DNA of 64,000 bases from JBEKOF01 sp049513975 (GTDB lineage: Bacteria > Verrucomicrobiota > Verrucomicrobiia > Limisphaerales > Palsa-1400). The notes beneath the pieces were generated by a model. It searched no databases and was not told the origin of the DNA. It was given only the letters and a program-made list of their open reading frames with translations. The stretch lies in NCBI GenBank assembly GCA_049513975.1, contig JBEKVM010000007.1, positions 1-64,000 of the forward strand, given 5' to 3'. Positions within the stretch are counted from its first letter, which is position 1, and each line of letters begins with the position of its first letter. Shown in pieces: positions 49,389-58,019 of the stretch. The translations under genes were made by a program, and so were the position numbers.

Positions 49389-50477
49389 ATGAACGAACAG
49401 ATCGGCGACAAGACCGAGCAACCGACCCCAAGGCACCTGGAGGAGGCCCTCAAAAAAGGCCGCGTCGCCCGCAGCCGGGAGGTGCAGACTGTCTTTGTCC
49501 TCATGGCCGGGCTACTCGCCTTGAAGTTCACCGGCGCGGAAACCTGGCGGCTCATGGCCAAATCCCTGATTTCCACCCTCAGCCATCTGCACGACACCCC
49601 CTTGAGCCTTAACGCCATGCAGGGCTACGCCGTCACCGGCGCCCTCTTGTTGGCTCAATGTGTCTGGCCCGTCATGGCCGCCACCATGGTCGGCGGCTTG
49701 CTCGCCGGCGGCATCCAGACCCGCTTCCGCGCCACCTCCGATGTGCTGGGCATTGATTGGGAGAGAGTCAGTCCCGTCCAGGGTTTCAAGCGCCTTTTCT
49801 CCCGTAGCGCCGCCGTCTCCACCGGCATCGGCATTGTCAAACTTACCGTGGTCATCGCCCTTTGCTTTAACGTCACCAAACAGGTCCTGCAGGACCCTAT
49901 TTTTCACTCCGCCGTGGATCTGGCAAGGATTGCCGGGTTCATGGCAGATTCTGCCTTTCGCATCATCCTGCAAGCCGCTGTCGCCCTGGTGGTTCTGGCC
50001 GCGGTGGACTATGGCTACCAGTTCTGGCAAACCAGCCAGGACCTCAAAATGACCCGGCAGGAGCTTAAGGATGAAACCAAACACACCGAAGGCAACCCCC
50101 TCATCAAGGCCCAACAACGCCGCCGCCGCCAAGCCCTGTCCAAACGCAGAATGCTTGCGGAAGTGCCTAAGGCTGACGTGATTGTGACGAATCCAACCCA
50201 TCTCGCCGTCGCCCTCCGTTACGATAAAAAAACCATGAAAGCACCCGTCATTGTCGCCAAGGGCTCCCGTCTTAACGCCCTTCGCATCCGCGAAATCGCC
50301 CGCCAACACCAGGTGCCCATCATCGAAAACAAGCCCTTGGCTCGCCTCATGTTCAAATATGGCCGCGTGGGTGGCGAGATTCCTGCTCAGTTCTATGCCG
50401 TGGTGGCCGAGGTGTTGGCATGGGTCTATCGCGTCAACGCCTATCGCTACTATCGCGAACAATGTCAAAACTTATAG
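49389..50477 (+). CDS. flhB: Flagellar export gate protein FlhB
   Basis: Switches export specificity from hook to filament substrates after self-cleavage. The 362 residues begin MNEQIGDKTEQPTPRHLEEA (FlhB signature), have four membrane helices, and contain the autocleavage site NPTH at 268-271 (in DVIVTNPTHLAVAL), so processing between N and P is expected. The C-terminal domain ends with the IPAQFYAVVAEVLAWVYRVN motif. It is followed by flhA after 17 bases. Confidence 0.97.
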   Translation: MNEQIGDKTEQPTPRHLEEALKKGRVARSREVQTVFVLMAGLLALKFTGAETWRLMAKSLISTLSHLHDTPLSLNAMQGYAVTGALLLAQCVWPVMAATMVGGLLAGGIQTRFRATSDVLGIDWERVSPVQGFKRLFSRSAAVSTGIGIVKLTVVIALCFNVTKQVLQDPIFHSAVDLARIAGFMADSAFRIILQAAVALVVLAAVDYGYQFWQTSQDLKMTRQELKDETKHTEGNPLIKAQQRRRRQALSKRRMLAEVPKADVIVTNPTHLAVALRYDKKTMKAPVIVAKGSRLNALRIREIARQHQVPIIENKPLARLMFKYGRVGGEIPAQFYAVVAEVLAWVYRVNAYRYYREQCQNL

Positions 50478-50494
50478 CTCTTTAAGCAAACATA

Positions 50495-52594
50495 ATGCCG
50501 CAAGCCAAGCCCAAATCCAATCTGGCCCTCTTGTTCAGGCAGGGCGACGTCCTCCTCGTCATGGGGTTGTTCGGGACCGTCTTGCTCATGATCCTCCCCA
50601 TCCGTCCCTTCTTCCTGGACCTGTTTTTGGCCGTCAGCATCGCCCTCTCCCTGCTCATCCTCCTTTCCATCCTCTACGTCAAGGAGCCCGCCGACTTCAC
50701 CGGCTTTCCCACTTTGTTGCTGTTTATTACATTATATCGTCTTTCCCTCAACATCGCTTCCACCCGCCTCATCCTCCTTAACGGCTATGCCGGCCATATC
50801 ATCGAAACCTTCGGCAATTTTGTCGTCCGCGGCAATTATGTCGTCGGCCTGGTCATCTTTCTGATTCTGGCCCTGATCAATTTCATCGTCATCACCAAGG
50901 GCGCCGGCCGCATCGCCGAAGTCGCCGCCCGTTTCACCCTGGACGCCATGCCCGGCAAGCAGATGGCGGTGGACGCCGAACTCAACGCCGGCATGATCAA
51001 CGAAACCGAGGCCCGCCTGCGCCGGCGCAAGGTCGAGCAGGAAGCCGATTTTTACGGGGCCATGGACGGGGCCAGCAAGTTTGTCCGCGGCGACGCCATC
51101 GCCGCCATTCTCATCACTCTCATCAATGTGCTGGGCGGGTTTGCCATCGGCATCATGCAAAAGGGCATGACCGTCAACGAGGCCTTGCAGCGCTTTACCC
51201 TCCTCTCCATCGGCGACGGCTTGGTCTCGCAGATTCCCGCCCTCATCACCTCCACCGCCGCCGGCATCCTTGTCACCCGCGCCGCCGCCAAGGAGGAGTT
51301 GGGCAAGGAACTGACCCGCCAATTGCTCGCCTTTCCCAAAGTGCTCGTCATTTTGACCGTGATGCTCGTGACTTTTTCCATTGTCCCGGGGCTGCCCATG
51401 TTGCCCTTCCTGAGCCTCGCCGTCCTCTCGGGCACGCTCGCTTATCAATTGCATGGCCAGGAACATTTCCTCAAGCCCGGCGAAACCGGCGCCGAATCCT
51501 CCGGCGCCTCGCCCGCCAGGACCTCCGCCGCCGCCAGCGCCGGCGACAAACTGGAGAATCTCCTCTCCGTGGATGCCCTGCAAATCGAACTGGGCTTCGG
51601 CCTGGTCGGCCTGGCCGACACCCGCAAGGGCGGCGACCTGCTCGAACGCGTCACCGGCGTGCGCAAAACCTTCGCCCAGGAAATGGGCGTCATCATCCCT
51701 CCCATCCGCCTGCGCGACAATTTGCAGTTGGAAGCCAACCAATACCGCTTCCTCCTGAAGGGAAATCCCATCGTGCAAGGCGAGTTGATGCCGGGCCATT
51801 GGCTGGCCATGAACGCTTCCAACAGCAAAACCGTTTTGAAAGGCCTGCCCACCGTCGAGCCGGTCTTCAAACTCCCCGCCACTTGGATCGCCGACGCCGA
51901 ACGCAAAAACGCCGAGATCAGCGGCTATACCGTGGTGGATGCCGCCTCCGTTCTCGTCACTCATCTTTCCGAAACTGTCAAGCGCAACTGCCAGGAAATC
52001 CTCAGCCGGCAGGACGTGCAAACCCTGCTCGACAACCTCAAGCAAACCCATGCCACCGTCGTTTCCGAATTGATTCCCGCCCAGTTGAACGTCGGCCAGG
52101 TCCAGCGCATTCTGCAAAACCTTCTCGCCGAGGGCGTCTCCATCCGCAATCTCGCCGGCATCCTGGAAAAAGTCAGCGATTACGCCAGCGTCACCAAAAA
52201 CCCCGACGAATTGTCCGAGCACGCCCGCCGCGCCCTCGGCTCCCAGATCATCAAGCCCTTCCAGGGCGACAAAGGCGGTTTGCAGGCCATCACCCTGGAC
52301 CCTCGTCTGGAGCAGCAAATGGCCCAGTGCCTGCGCCAAACCCCCACCGAAATCAGCCTCACCCTCGAACCCAAGCTGGCCCGCCACGTCATGGATTCCT
52401 TGTCCCAGCGCATCCAGCAATTATTGACAGCCGGCCTGCCCCCGGTCGTCATGTGCGCCCCGCAGATCCGCCTGGGCTTCCGCCGCTTTTTCGAAACCGC
52501 CTTTTCCGAATTGACCGTCCTTTCCTACGCCGAAATCCCTCCCCGCGTTGAAATCCAAAACGCCGGCATCGTCCCCTTCCCCGAACAGGCCTGA
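50495..52594 (+). CDS. flhA: Flagellar export gate protein FlhA
   Basis: Nonameric export gate and proton channel. The 699 residues contain eight N-terminal helices with the FHIPEP-region equivalents (VITKGAGRIAEVAARFTLDA, MPGKQMAVDAELNAGMINET) and a cytosolic ring domain that receives chaperone-substrate complexes (LELGFGLVGLADTRKGG-like and LQNLLAEGVSIRNLAGILE). It closes the operon; the next gene on this strand is a truncated repeat protein. flhF, flhG and fliA homologues do not follow as they do in many bacteria. Confidence 0.97.
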   Translation: MPQAKPKSNLALLFRQGDVLLVMGLFGTVLLMILPIRPFFLDLFLAVSIALSLLILLSILYVKEPADFTGFPTLLLFITLYRLSLNIASTRLILLNGYAGHIIETFGNFVVRGNYVVGLVIFLILALINFIVITKGAGRIAEVAARFTLDAMPGKQMAVDAELNAGMINETEARLRRRKVEQEADFYGAMDGASKFVRGDAIAAILITLINVLGGFAIGIMQKGMTVNEALQRFTLLSIGDGLVSQIPALITSTAAGILVTRAAAKEELGKELTRQLLAFPKVLVILTVMLVTFSIVPGLPMLPFLSLAVLSGTLAYQLHGQEHFLKPGETGAESSGASPARTSAAASAGDKLENLLSVDALQIELGFGLVGLADTRKGGDLLERVTGVRKTFAQEMGVIIPPIRLRDNLQLEANQYRFLLKGNPIVQGELMPGHWLAMNASNSKTVLKGLPTVEPVFKLPATWIADAERKNAEISGYTVVDAASVLVTHLSETVKRNCQEILSRQDVQTLLDNLKQTHATVVSELIPAQLNVGQVQRILQNLLAEGVSIRNLAGILEKVSDYASVTKNPDELSEHARRALGSQIIKPFQGDKGGLQAITLDPRLEQQMAQCLRQTPTEISLTLEPKLARHVMDSLSQRIQQLLTAGLPPVVMCAPQIRLGFRRFFETAFSELTVLSYAEIPPRVEIQNAGIVPFPEQA

Positions 52595-52711
52595 CCCAGC
52601 CCGTAGCCCGCCGGAAGGCAGAATGTTCTCAATCGTCCAGTGCATCCCTCCCCGCCCAGCGCCGTAGGCGCGACCTCTCTGTAGAACTTGTGATGAGCCC
52701 GATCCGCCCTA

Positions 52712-53728
52712 TCAGTCCGAAATCGTTGCGGCGGCTTTCGTCGAAACAGCAATCCGGCGTTGCTCTTTGTCGTTCGCAATGATTCTGACCCTTATGTCCT
52801 GCCCGAGCGCCAGGGCGTCTTCAATGTTTCGGACTTGGCTTTCTTGTGTCTCGCTGATATGCAGGTACCCGGTGCAACCAGGCTTGAGTTCGACCAAAGC
52901 CCAAAGGTTCGAGAGCTTGTAAACGTTGCCGGTGACGATGTCGCCGATCTTGTAATACTGGCCGATATTGCTCCATGGATCGGCCGTGAGCTGCTTGATG
53001 CCAAGGGCGATGCGCTGGTTGGTCTTGTCGATTTCAAGCACTACCGCCTCAACTTCGTCGCCCTTGTTGAGGACTTGCGAAGGATGATTAATCTCGCGCG
53101 TCCAGGAGATGTTCGAGACATGGATCATGCCGTCGATGCCTTCCTCCAGTTCGATGAACGCGCCACAACTCAGAATGTTGCGAATTTTGCCTTTTACTCT
53201 GGTGCCGGGTGGATACTTGTCCATGGCCTTTCCAAACGGATTGGCTTCGAGCTGCCGGAGGCTGAGCGAGATTTTCTGTTGCTCGCGGTTAATATCGAGC
53301 ACAACAACTTCAACTTCCTGATCGACCTTGAGCAAGTCGGCCGGCTTCACAATGCTCTTGCTCCATGATAGTTCGGTGACGTGGACCAACCCTTCAAGGC
53401 CCGGCTCCAATTCCACGAAAGCGCCGTAGTCAACAAGGTTGACGATTATTCCTTTAACCTTCTCGCCGACAGCGTACTTGTTTCCAACGGTTTCCCAAGC
53501 ATTTGGCAGTAGTTGTTTGAGGCCTGGATTGATCCATCTTTTTTCGCGCTGGATGGCAAGGATTTTGACTTCGATCTCCTGACCGGCCGAGATTAACTTG
53601 GATGCGTACCTAACTCTTCCCCAACTCATATCAGCTAGGCGAAGCAAACCAGTTATCCCCCTATGAATATGAATGAACGCCCCAAAGTCGGCAACACTAA
53701 TAACTTTGCCTGATGCGGTAGAACCCAC
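52712..53728 (-). pseudogene. S1 RNA-binding-domain protein, N-terminally truncated (rpsA-like)
   Basis: Four S1 domains in 338 residues, starting at a GTG. Each carries the S1 core, for example VNLVDYGAFVELEPGLEGLV and RNILSCGAFIELEEGIDGMI, joined by linkers of the type NPFGKAMDKYPPGTRVKG. The frame is open upstream for another 22 codons with no start, reading DPWEEVDTLFPVGS, which is itself an inter-domain linker, until a stop at 53795-53797. Ribosomal S1 normally has about six domains, so the 5' part has been lost at the junction with the GloVer-repeat remnant. It may be a decayed paralogue; a shorter functional protein from the GTG is possible. Confidence 0.65.
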
Positions 53729-53797
53729 GGGAAACAGGGTATCAACTTCCTCCCATGGGTCCGCCTCAAATGGGTCCGGCCCAAGACGGCGAAACTA

Positions 53798-54220
53798 AGA
53801 GAGAGTTTAAAACTGTTGCTGTCAACGGTGTTTCAACTCAGCCGCAATGGAGTGCTGACCACTTTGTATTCCTTCACCGGTGGCAGTGACGGCGCAAATC
53901 CCGATGCCGGGCTGGTGCAGGGCAGCGACGGCAGTTTCTACGGCACGACTTCCGGGGGCGGCCAAGGCGGAGCCGGAACCGTTTTCCGGCTAACCATACT
54001 GCCGGAGTTTCAGGCCGTGACCATAACCAACAACCTGCTGAGCCTGACTTGGAGCACGGAGGCTGGAGGGACGTATCAGTTGCAGTACAATTCCGACTTG
54101 AGTTCGAGCAACCGGATCAACCTGACCAATACCGTCACCTCAAACGGAGCGACGCTCAATACTACGGACTCCATCACGAACGCCCCGCAACGGTTTTGCC
54201 GGCTGGTGCTCGCGCCGTGA
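53798..54220 (+). pseudogene. C-terminal remnant of a GloVer-type repeat protein
   Basis: The frame reads STVFQLSRNGVLTTLYSFTG, GLVQGSDGSFYGTTSGGGQG and GAGTVFRLT, the unit of the 'choice-of-anchor tandem repeat GloVer' beta-propeller-like proteins, then a C-terminal domain ending APQRFCRLVLAP. Only about one and a half repeats remain; complete proteins have many plus a signal peptide. No start codon with a ribosome-binding site is seen, and the frame simply runs on into the S1-like fragment on the other side of the junction. Confidence 0.7.
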
Positions 54221-54295
54221 GGATTCACGCGGCCAAGATTTCATAACTCGGCGCGAGAAACTGGAGGTGGAAGCTGAGGCGGATACCGTTCATCG

Positions 54296-56323
54296 TCAAA
54301 TCCCCTCGACGACCTCCACTAACTGCGGGCGCAACGACTTTCCCTTCGTCAACTTGATTTCGGTCTGGGGCAAGACCCAAACCGGGCGAGACACTCCCGC
54401 CAGTACGGCGAAACCGGTGCGGACTTTGTGCCGCTTGAGTACGCTTTCAATCTCCACTGGCAACTTACTTTGAAGCCACTGCCCCCCACCGGCTATGTGA
54501 TTGAAGGCGGGGTCTTCATAAATCCTCTCGGCGACGGCTTTCTGCAAGTACTCCCGGCTGAGCGCGACCAGTCCGGCCTCCTTCTTCCCATGCAAACTGT
54601 TCACCGGGTAGAGCCAAACACTGAGGTTGGACAAGAGCGCCTCCTCGACCGCCTCGGTAATCCGATCACGGCCAACCTTCGGATCGGAGGTTGCCTTTCC
54701 CACCGGTTTGGCCGGTTTGGCTGGTTGCTGGCAGGCGTTTTCAAAACTGTACACGCGCACAGGCAGCACGAACGGCTGGCTGGGCGCGCTCCAGAAATAG
54801 CAGTTGCCGGGAATTGGCTCGCCCCGGATGAAGCCCAAGATTTCGTCACTGAAATAGGCGTTGTGGCGCTTGAGCGTTTGCAGGTCGTTCTCGTTGAGCA
54901 GGTGCAACACAAAGAAGTTGTCGCCTTGGCTGATGATCTGGTCGGAGATGGAACTGGGCTGCTGCGTCACCAGCACGCAACCCAACCCGTATTTGCGGCC
55001 TTCCTTGACCCAGCGAACGAACACGTTTCGCTCGTCGAGGCTGCGGTCACCAAGCATCGTTTGCGCTTCCTCCAGTACCACAAGGCAGCGCACAGTCTGT
55101 GCCGCCTCCCGGTCCGTCAGGTGCCGCACGTTGTTCTGGAAGATGCGCCGCAGCAGCATCCCGGTGATGGCCAGCCCATCCTCGCTGCCCAGCATTGAGA
55201 CGTCGGCGATGACCACGCGATTGCGTTTCAGTTCCTCGATGATGTTCTTGCCCAGCGTCGCGCCCGCTCGGTGCAGCCGCCGGATGGGCGACAGGAGGTT
55301 GTTCTTGATCGCTCCCAGGCTGACATCGTCCTTTCGCGGCTTGTAGCGCAGAAGCTTGGCGATCTGCTGTTCGTCCGCGGCGTATTCGTCCTTCGCCAGC
55401 AACTCAACCAACTCCCGCCACGCCTCCCACTTGAGGCTGCGCAGCAGGTTGGCGAACACCATCTCCTGCTTCTCCGCCGGGATGAAAGCCGCCACGATGT
55501 CCTGCGGTGGAAAGTCGCCGAAATCTACGTACACCTCCCCTTTGGCGAAGTGCCGGTGTTCTGGATCAACCCTGCGATTGGTGTAGAGGGAAATCCTGTC
55601 GCGAAGCGCGGGCACGTTGACCAGCCCCGGACGACCGTGGGCGTCGGGCAGGGCGTACTCTCCTTCGGGATCGAAGATCAGCAGGCCAACATCGGGCGGC
55701 GAGGCATAAAGCTGGGACATCAAGTACTTAATGAGATTGCTTTTGCCGTAGCCCGCCCGCGCAAACACGAAACTGCGCTTGCCTTTCAAACGGCTCACAC
55801 TGAAGCGAACGGGGACAGTCTTTAACTCACGCTGCCCGTAGACCAGATGCCCGAGCGGGACGGCCGAGGGATCATCTGCCAGGCCTACGTTGCACAGGAA
55901 GGCCAGTGCTGCGTCCGAGGGCACCCGCACCTTTCTGCCCAATGTTGCGAAGGCTCGCTCTCCGACGGAGAACTTGAACTTGTCTGGGGCTTGGATTTGC
56001 ACGTGCCCCAGCAATTGCATCTTTAGATTATAGCGGAGCATCTGCCGCATGAGCGGGCCAGGCACCGCATCCTCCGTCTTGGCGAGATCGACGAGGTAGG
56101 CGTCGCCACGATCCGTCGCCAGTTGCCCCGCCGCGTGGTAGCGGCTGACGCGCCCCACCAGCGCCTCGCTGGCCGTTAACTCGACGAGCAGAAACTCCCC
56201 GAACCCCGGCAGGCCGCGTTCCTGATGCGGCACGACGACCTCGACCTCCAGTTGGTGCGGCAGGGGCGAGAAGCCCTTTAACAAACCCACCGCCGGGGTT
56301 TTCGTGTACAGTTCAGTGCTCAT
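54296..56323 (-). CDS. herA: HerA-like ATPase (DNA translocase)
   Basis: A 675-residue HerA/FtsK-superfamily ATPase. An N-terminal HAS-barrel-like domain (to about 120) precedes Walker A ARAGYGKSN at 178-186, Walker B with catalytic glutamates in CLVVLEEAQTML, and the sensor/arginine segment GLGCVLVTQQPSSISDQIIS. The C-terminal 150 residues are an extra domain with no clear match. The start is the ATG at 56323, with GGAGGA 9 bases upstream inside the end of the nurA gene, which it overlaps by 11 bases. In archaea HerA hexamers pump DNA to NurA nuclease in end resection; bacterial pairs are suspected or shown to be antiphage. Confidence 0.88.
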   Translation of the reverse strand: MSTELYTKTPAVGLLKGFSPLPHQLEVEVVVPHQERGLPGFGEFLLVELTASEALVGRVSRYHAAGQLATDRGDAYLVDLAKTEDAVPGPLMRQMLRYNLKMQLLGHVQIQAPDKFKFSVGERAFATLGRKVRVPSDAALAFLCNVGLADDPSAVPLGHLVYGQRELKTVPVRFSVSRLKGKRSFVFARAGYGKSNLIKYLMSQLYASPPDVGLLIFDPEGEYALPDAHGRPGLVNVPALRDRISLYTNRRVDPEHRHFAKGEVYVDFGDFPPQDIVAAFIPAEKQEMVFANLLRSLKWEAWRELVELLAKDEYAADEQQIAKLLRYKPRKDDVSLGAIKNNLLSPIRRLHRAGATLGKNIIEELKRNRVVIADVSMLGSEDGLAITGMLLRRIFQNNVRHLTDREAAQTVRCLVVLEEAQTMLGDRSLDERNVFVRWVKEGRKYGLGCVLVTQQPSSISDQIISQGDNFFVLHLLNENDLQTLKRHNAYFSDEILGFIRGEPIPGNCYFWSAPSQPFVLPVRVYSFENACQQPAKPAKPVGKATSDPKVGRDRITEAVEEALLSNLSVWLYPVNSLHGKKEAGLVALSREYLQKAVAERIYEDPAFNHIAGGGQWLQSKLPVEIESVLKRHKVRTGFAVLAGVSRPVWVLPQTEIKLTKGKSLRPQLVEVVEGI

Positions 56324-57470
56324 GTTCTTCATCCTCCTCCATCCCCTCAACCAGTTGCCTGCCCAGCAGTCTCAGTCGCCGCGCCGTCCGGGCCACGGCA
56401 GGATCGCGTTCGGCAACCTGTTGCAGCAGCAGGGATTCCAGCATTTCGATCTCCAAGCCGCCCAGATGGGCGTGTTCGTGAGCTTGAACCAGTGCCTGCG
56501 GATAACCCCGCAGGGGAAAACTCGCGTGCGCCGAGTCGGCCAGCAGTGACATGGCTTCGCCGACGCGCTCTGCCTGCCACTCAGAGATGTCCACGGGCAT
56601 CAGCGGCACCCCTTCGCCCCGATCCAGCCGGGCAATGTGCAGCCGCCCCATCGCCCGGCTGCCGATCCAGCGGTACTGCGCGGGCGCAGCTTGGCGCTCC
56701 AGTTCGGCGGGCACGGGCAGATAGGCAGGCTCGTCGTTGCTGAAACTCTCGCTCAACCCCAGAGCCACCGACAGGTAGCTCAGCACCCTCGACCGCTTTG
56801 CCACCCCGACCAGCAGATGGCCGTGCTTGGTGGTCAGCTTCTCGAACTTCTCGCGTAGCCGCTGAAAGACCGCATCGGTCAGCAGCACGCTGCGCAGCAG
56901 GCCGTCGCGGATCAACAGCTTGACCGGCGGCTGGCTGGCGAGCTTGAGGAGCGCCGCCCATTCCATCAGTTCCCGCAGCATCGAAAGCAACTGGCTTGGT
57001 TGAAAGTCCGACCGGGGCAGCAACTCATTCCAATCCAGTTCGAGGTACTTGATGAAGCGCTGGAGCCGTTCATTGGATCGAAAGAAAAAGCGCAGGATTT
57101 CCTCCGGCGTCAGCGACTGCGCGATGAAGTCCTCGAAGTAGATTTCGCCCAGACTATCCGCGACCCGCACCACCTGCAACTGCATCGGTTCGAGGCTCAG
57201 CTTGTTCTCTCCGCCATCGGTCGCCACCGTGGCCACTACCGACAGACGGGGCGGTGGGGCGGCACGGATGGTGATCGGCAATGGGTGGAGTCTCGCCAGA
57301 CGCCTCTGGGTTGTGGACAACTGCGGCCACTCCTGGTTGAGCGCAACGGTGAGACTCCGCTGGAGCCGATCCAGCCTCTCGGTCGTGAAGTGCATCCGCC
57401 GGAATGCTGCCCACGAAACTGGTTTGAGAAAAGGAAAATAGACTCCGTTGTGGGCGGCGAAAGGGCGCAT
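56313..57470 (-). CDS. nurA: NurA-domain nuclease, partner of HerA
   Basis: A protein of up to 385 residues with a NurA layout: first metal aspartate in VATDGGENK (D85), the central LIRDGLL (RDG at 188-190), the VGVAKRS block (221-227), and near the C-terminus GYPQALVQAHEHAHLGGLEI, where NurA has its last conserved helix. It probably cuts DNA ends fed by HerA. The tail EEDEEHEH overlaps the herA start, so the two are coupled. The 5' end is uncertain: the ATG at 57470 lies in the inverted repeat of an inserted miniature element, and the ATG at 57395 (MHFTTERLD) is an alternative. Confidence 0.75.
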   Translation of the reverse strand: MRPFAAHNGVYFPFLKPVSWAAFRRMHFTTERLDRLQRSLTVALNQEWPQLSTTQRRLARLHPLPITIRAAPPPRLSVVATVATDGGENKLSLEPMQLQVVRVADSLGEIYFEDFIAQSLTPEEILRFFFRSNERLQRFIKYLELDWNELLPRSDFQPSQLLSMLRELMEWAALLKLASQPPVKLLIRDGLLRSVLLTDAVFQRLREKFEKLTTKHGHLLVGVAKRSRVLSYLSVALGLSESFSNDEPAYLPVPAELERQAAPAQYRWIGSRAMGRLHIARLDRGEGVPLMPVDISEWQAERVGEAMSLLADSAHASFPLRGYPQALVQAHEHAHLGGLEIEMLESLLLQQVAERDPAVARTARRLRLLGRQLVEGMEEDEEHEH

Positions 57471-57589
57471 CTTGATACCACCACCATGCGATTTGCCAAT
57501 TCCCTCGCCCCACGAAGTGGGGAGAGGGTTAGGGTGAGGGGTTCCATCCATCCAATGGTGGTTGTATCAAGATGCGCCCGCGGCGAAAG
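57454..57589. mobile_element. Miniature inverted-repeat element at the 5' end of nurA
   Basis: Inverted repeats of 25 bases lie at 57463-57487 and 57555-57579 and match at 24 of 25 positions (both hold GCATCTTGATAC). The direct repeat GCGGCGAAAG flanks them at 57454-57463 and 57580-57589, fitting a 9-10 bp target duplication. The centre holds a palindromic CCCCAC-GAAG-TGGGGAGAGGG segment also seen near 15809. No coding capacity of its own. The left arm supplies the first ATG of the nurA frame. Confidence 0.8.
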
Positions 57590-57641
57590 CTCCAAAGTGC
57601 AATGATTTGATTTTCCACGGAAGGCGGCGTAGAATTGTTCC

Positions 57642-58010
57642 ATGAAATCCGCCTGCTGCCTGATTTGTTTGATGGCCGGACTCGTCCTGACGGGTTGCGG
57701 CAAGAACGAGAAATCTTCCACCACGACCACCACCGTGACCACGGTCAACAACACCCCGCCGCCAGCGCCGGCCGGCAATGGTTATCTGGGCACCATGGTC
57801 AAGGCGCAGCAATCCGCCGTCAAAACGGTGGATCTGACATCGCTGAACGAGGAGGTCCAGCTTTTCAACGTCCAGGAAGGACGCCTCCCCAAGGATTTGG
57901 ATGAGTTGGTGAGCAAACAGTATATCGGCAAGCTGCCCCCCGCGCCCGTTGGCATGAAACTGGTCTATGATCCGGTGCAGGGCAAGGTGACCACCGCGCC
58001 GATTCGATAA
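57642..58010 (+). CDS. Lipoprotein, function unknown
   Basis: A 122-residue lipoprotein: signal MKSACCLICLMAGLVLTGC with lipobox LTGC, then a threonine/proline-rich linker and a compact domain (VQLFNVQEGRLPKDLDELVS, then GKLPPAPVGMKLVYDPVQGK). The domain recalls the C-terminal part of type II secretion pseudopilins, where 'G.LP.sL.eLv' is common, but the prepilin start is missing. It converges with the BatD-BatE gene, with 9 bases between the stops. Confidence 0.7.
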   Translation: MKSACCLICLMAGLVLTGCGKNEKSSTTTTTVTTVNNTPPPAPAGNGYLGTMVKAQQSAVKTVDLTSLNEEVQLFNVQEGRLPKDLDELVSKQYIGKLPPAPVGMKLVYDPVQGKVTTAPIR

Positions 58011-58019
58011 ACGCCGCCC

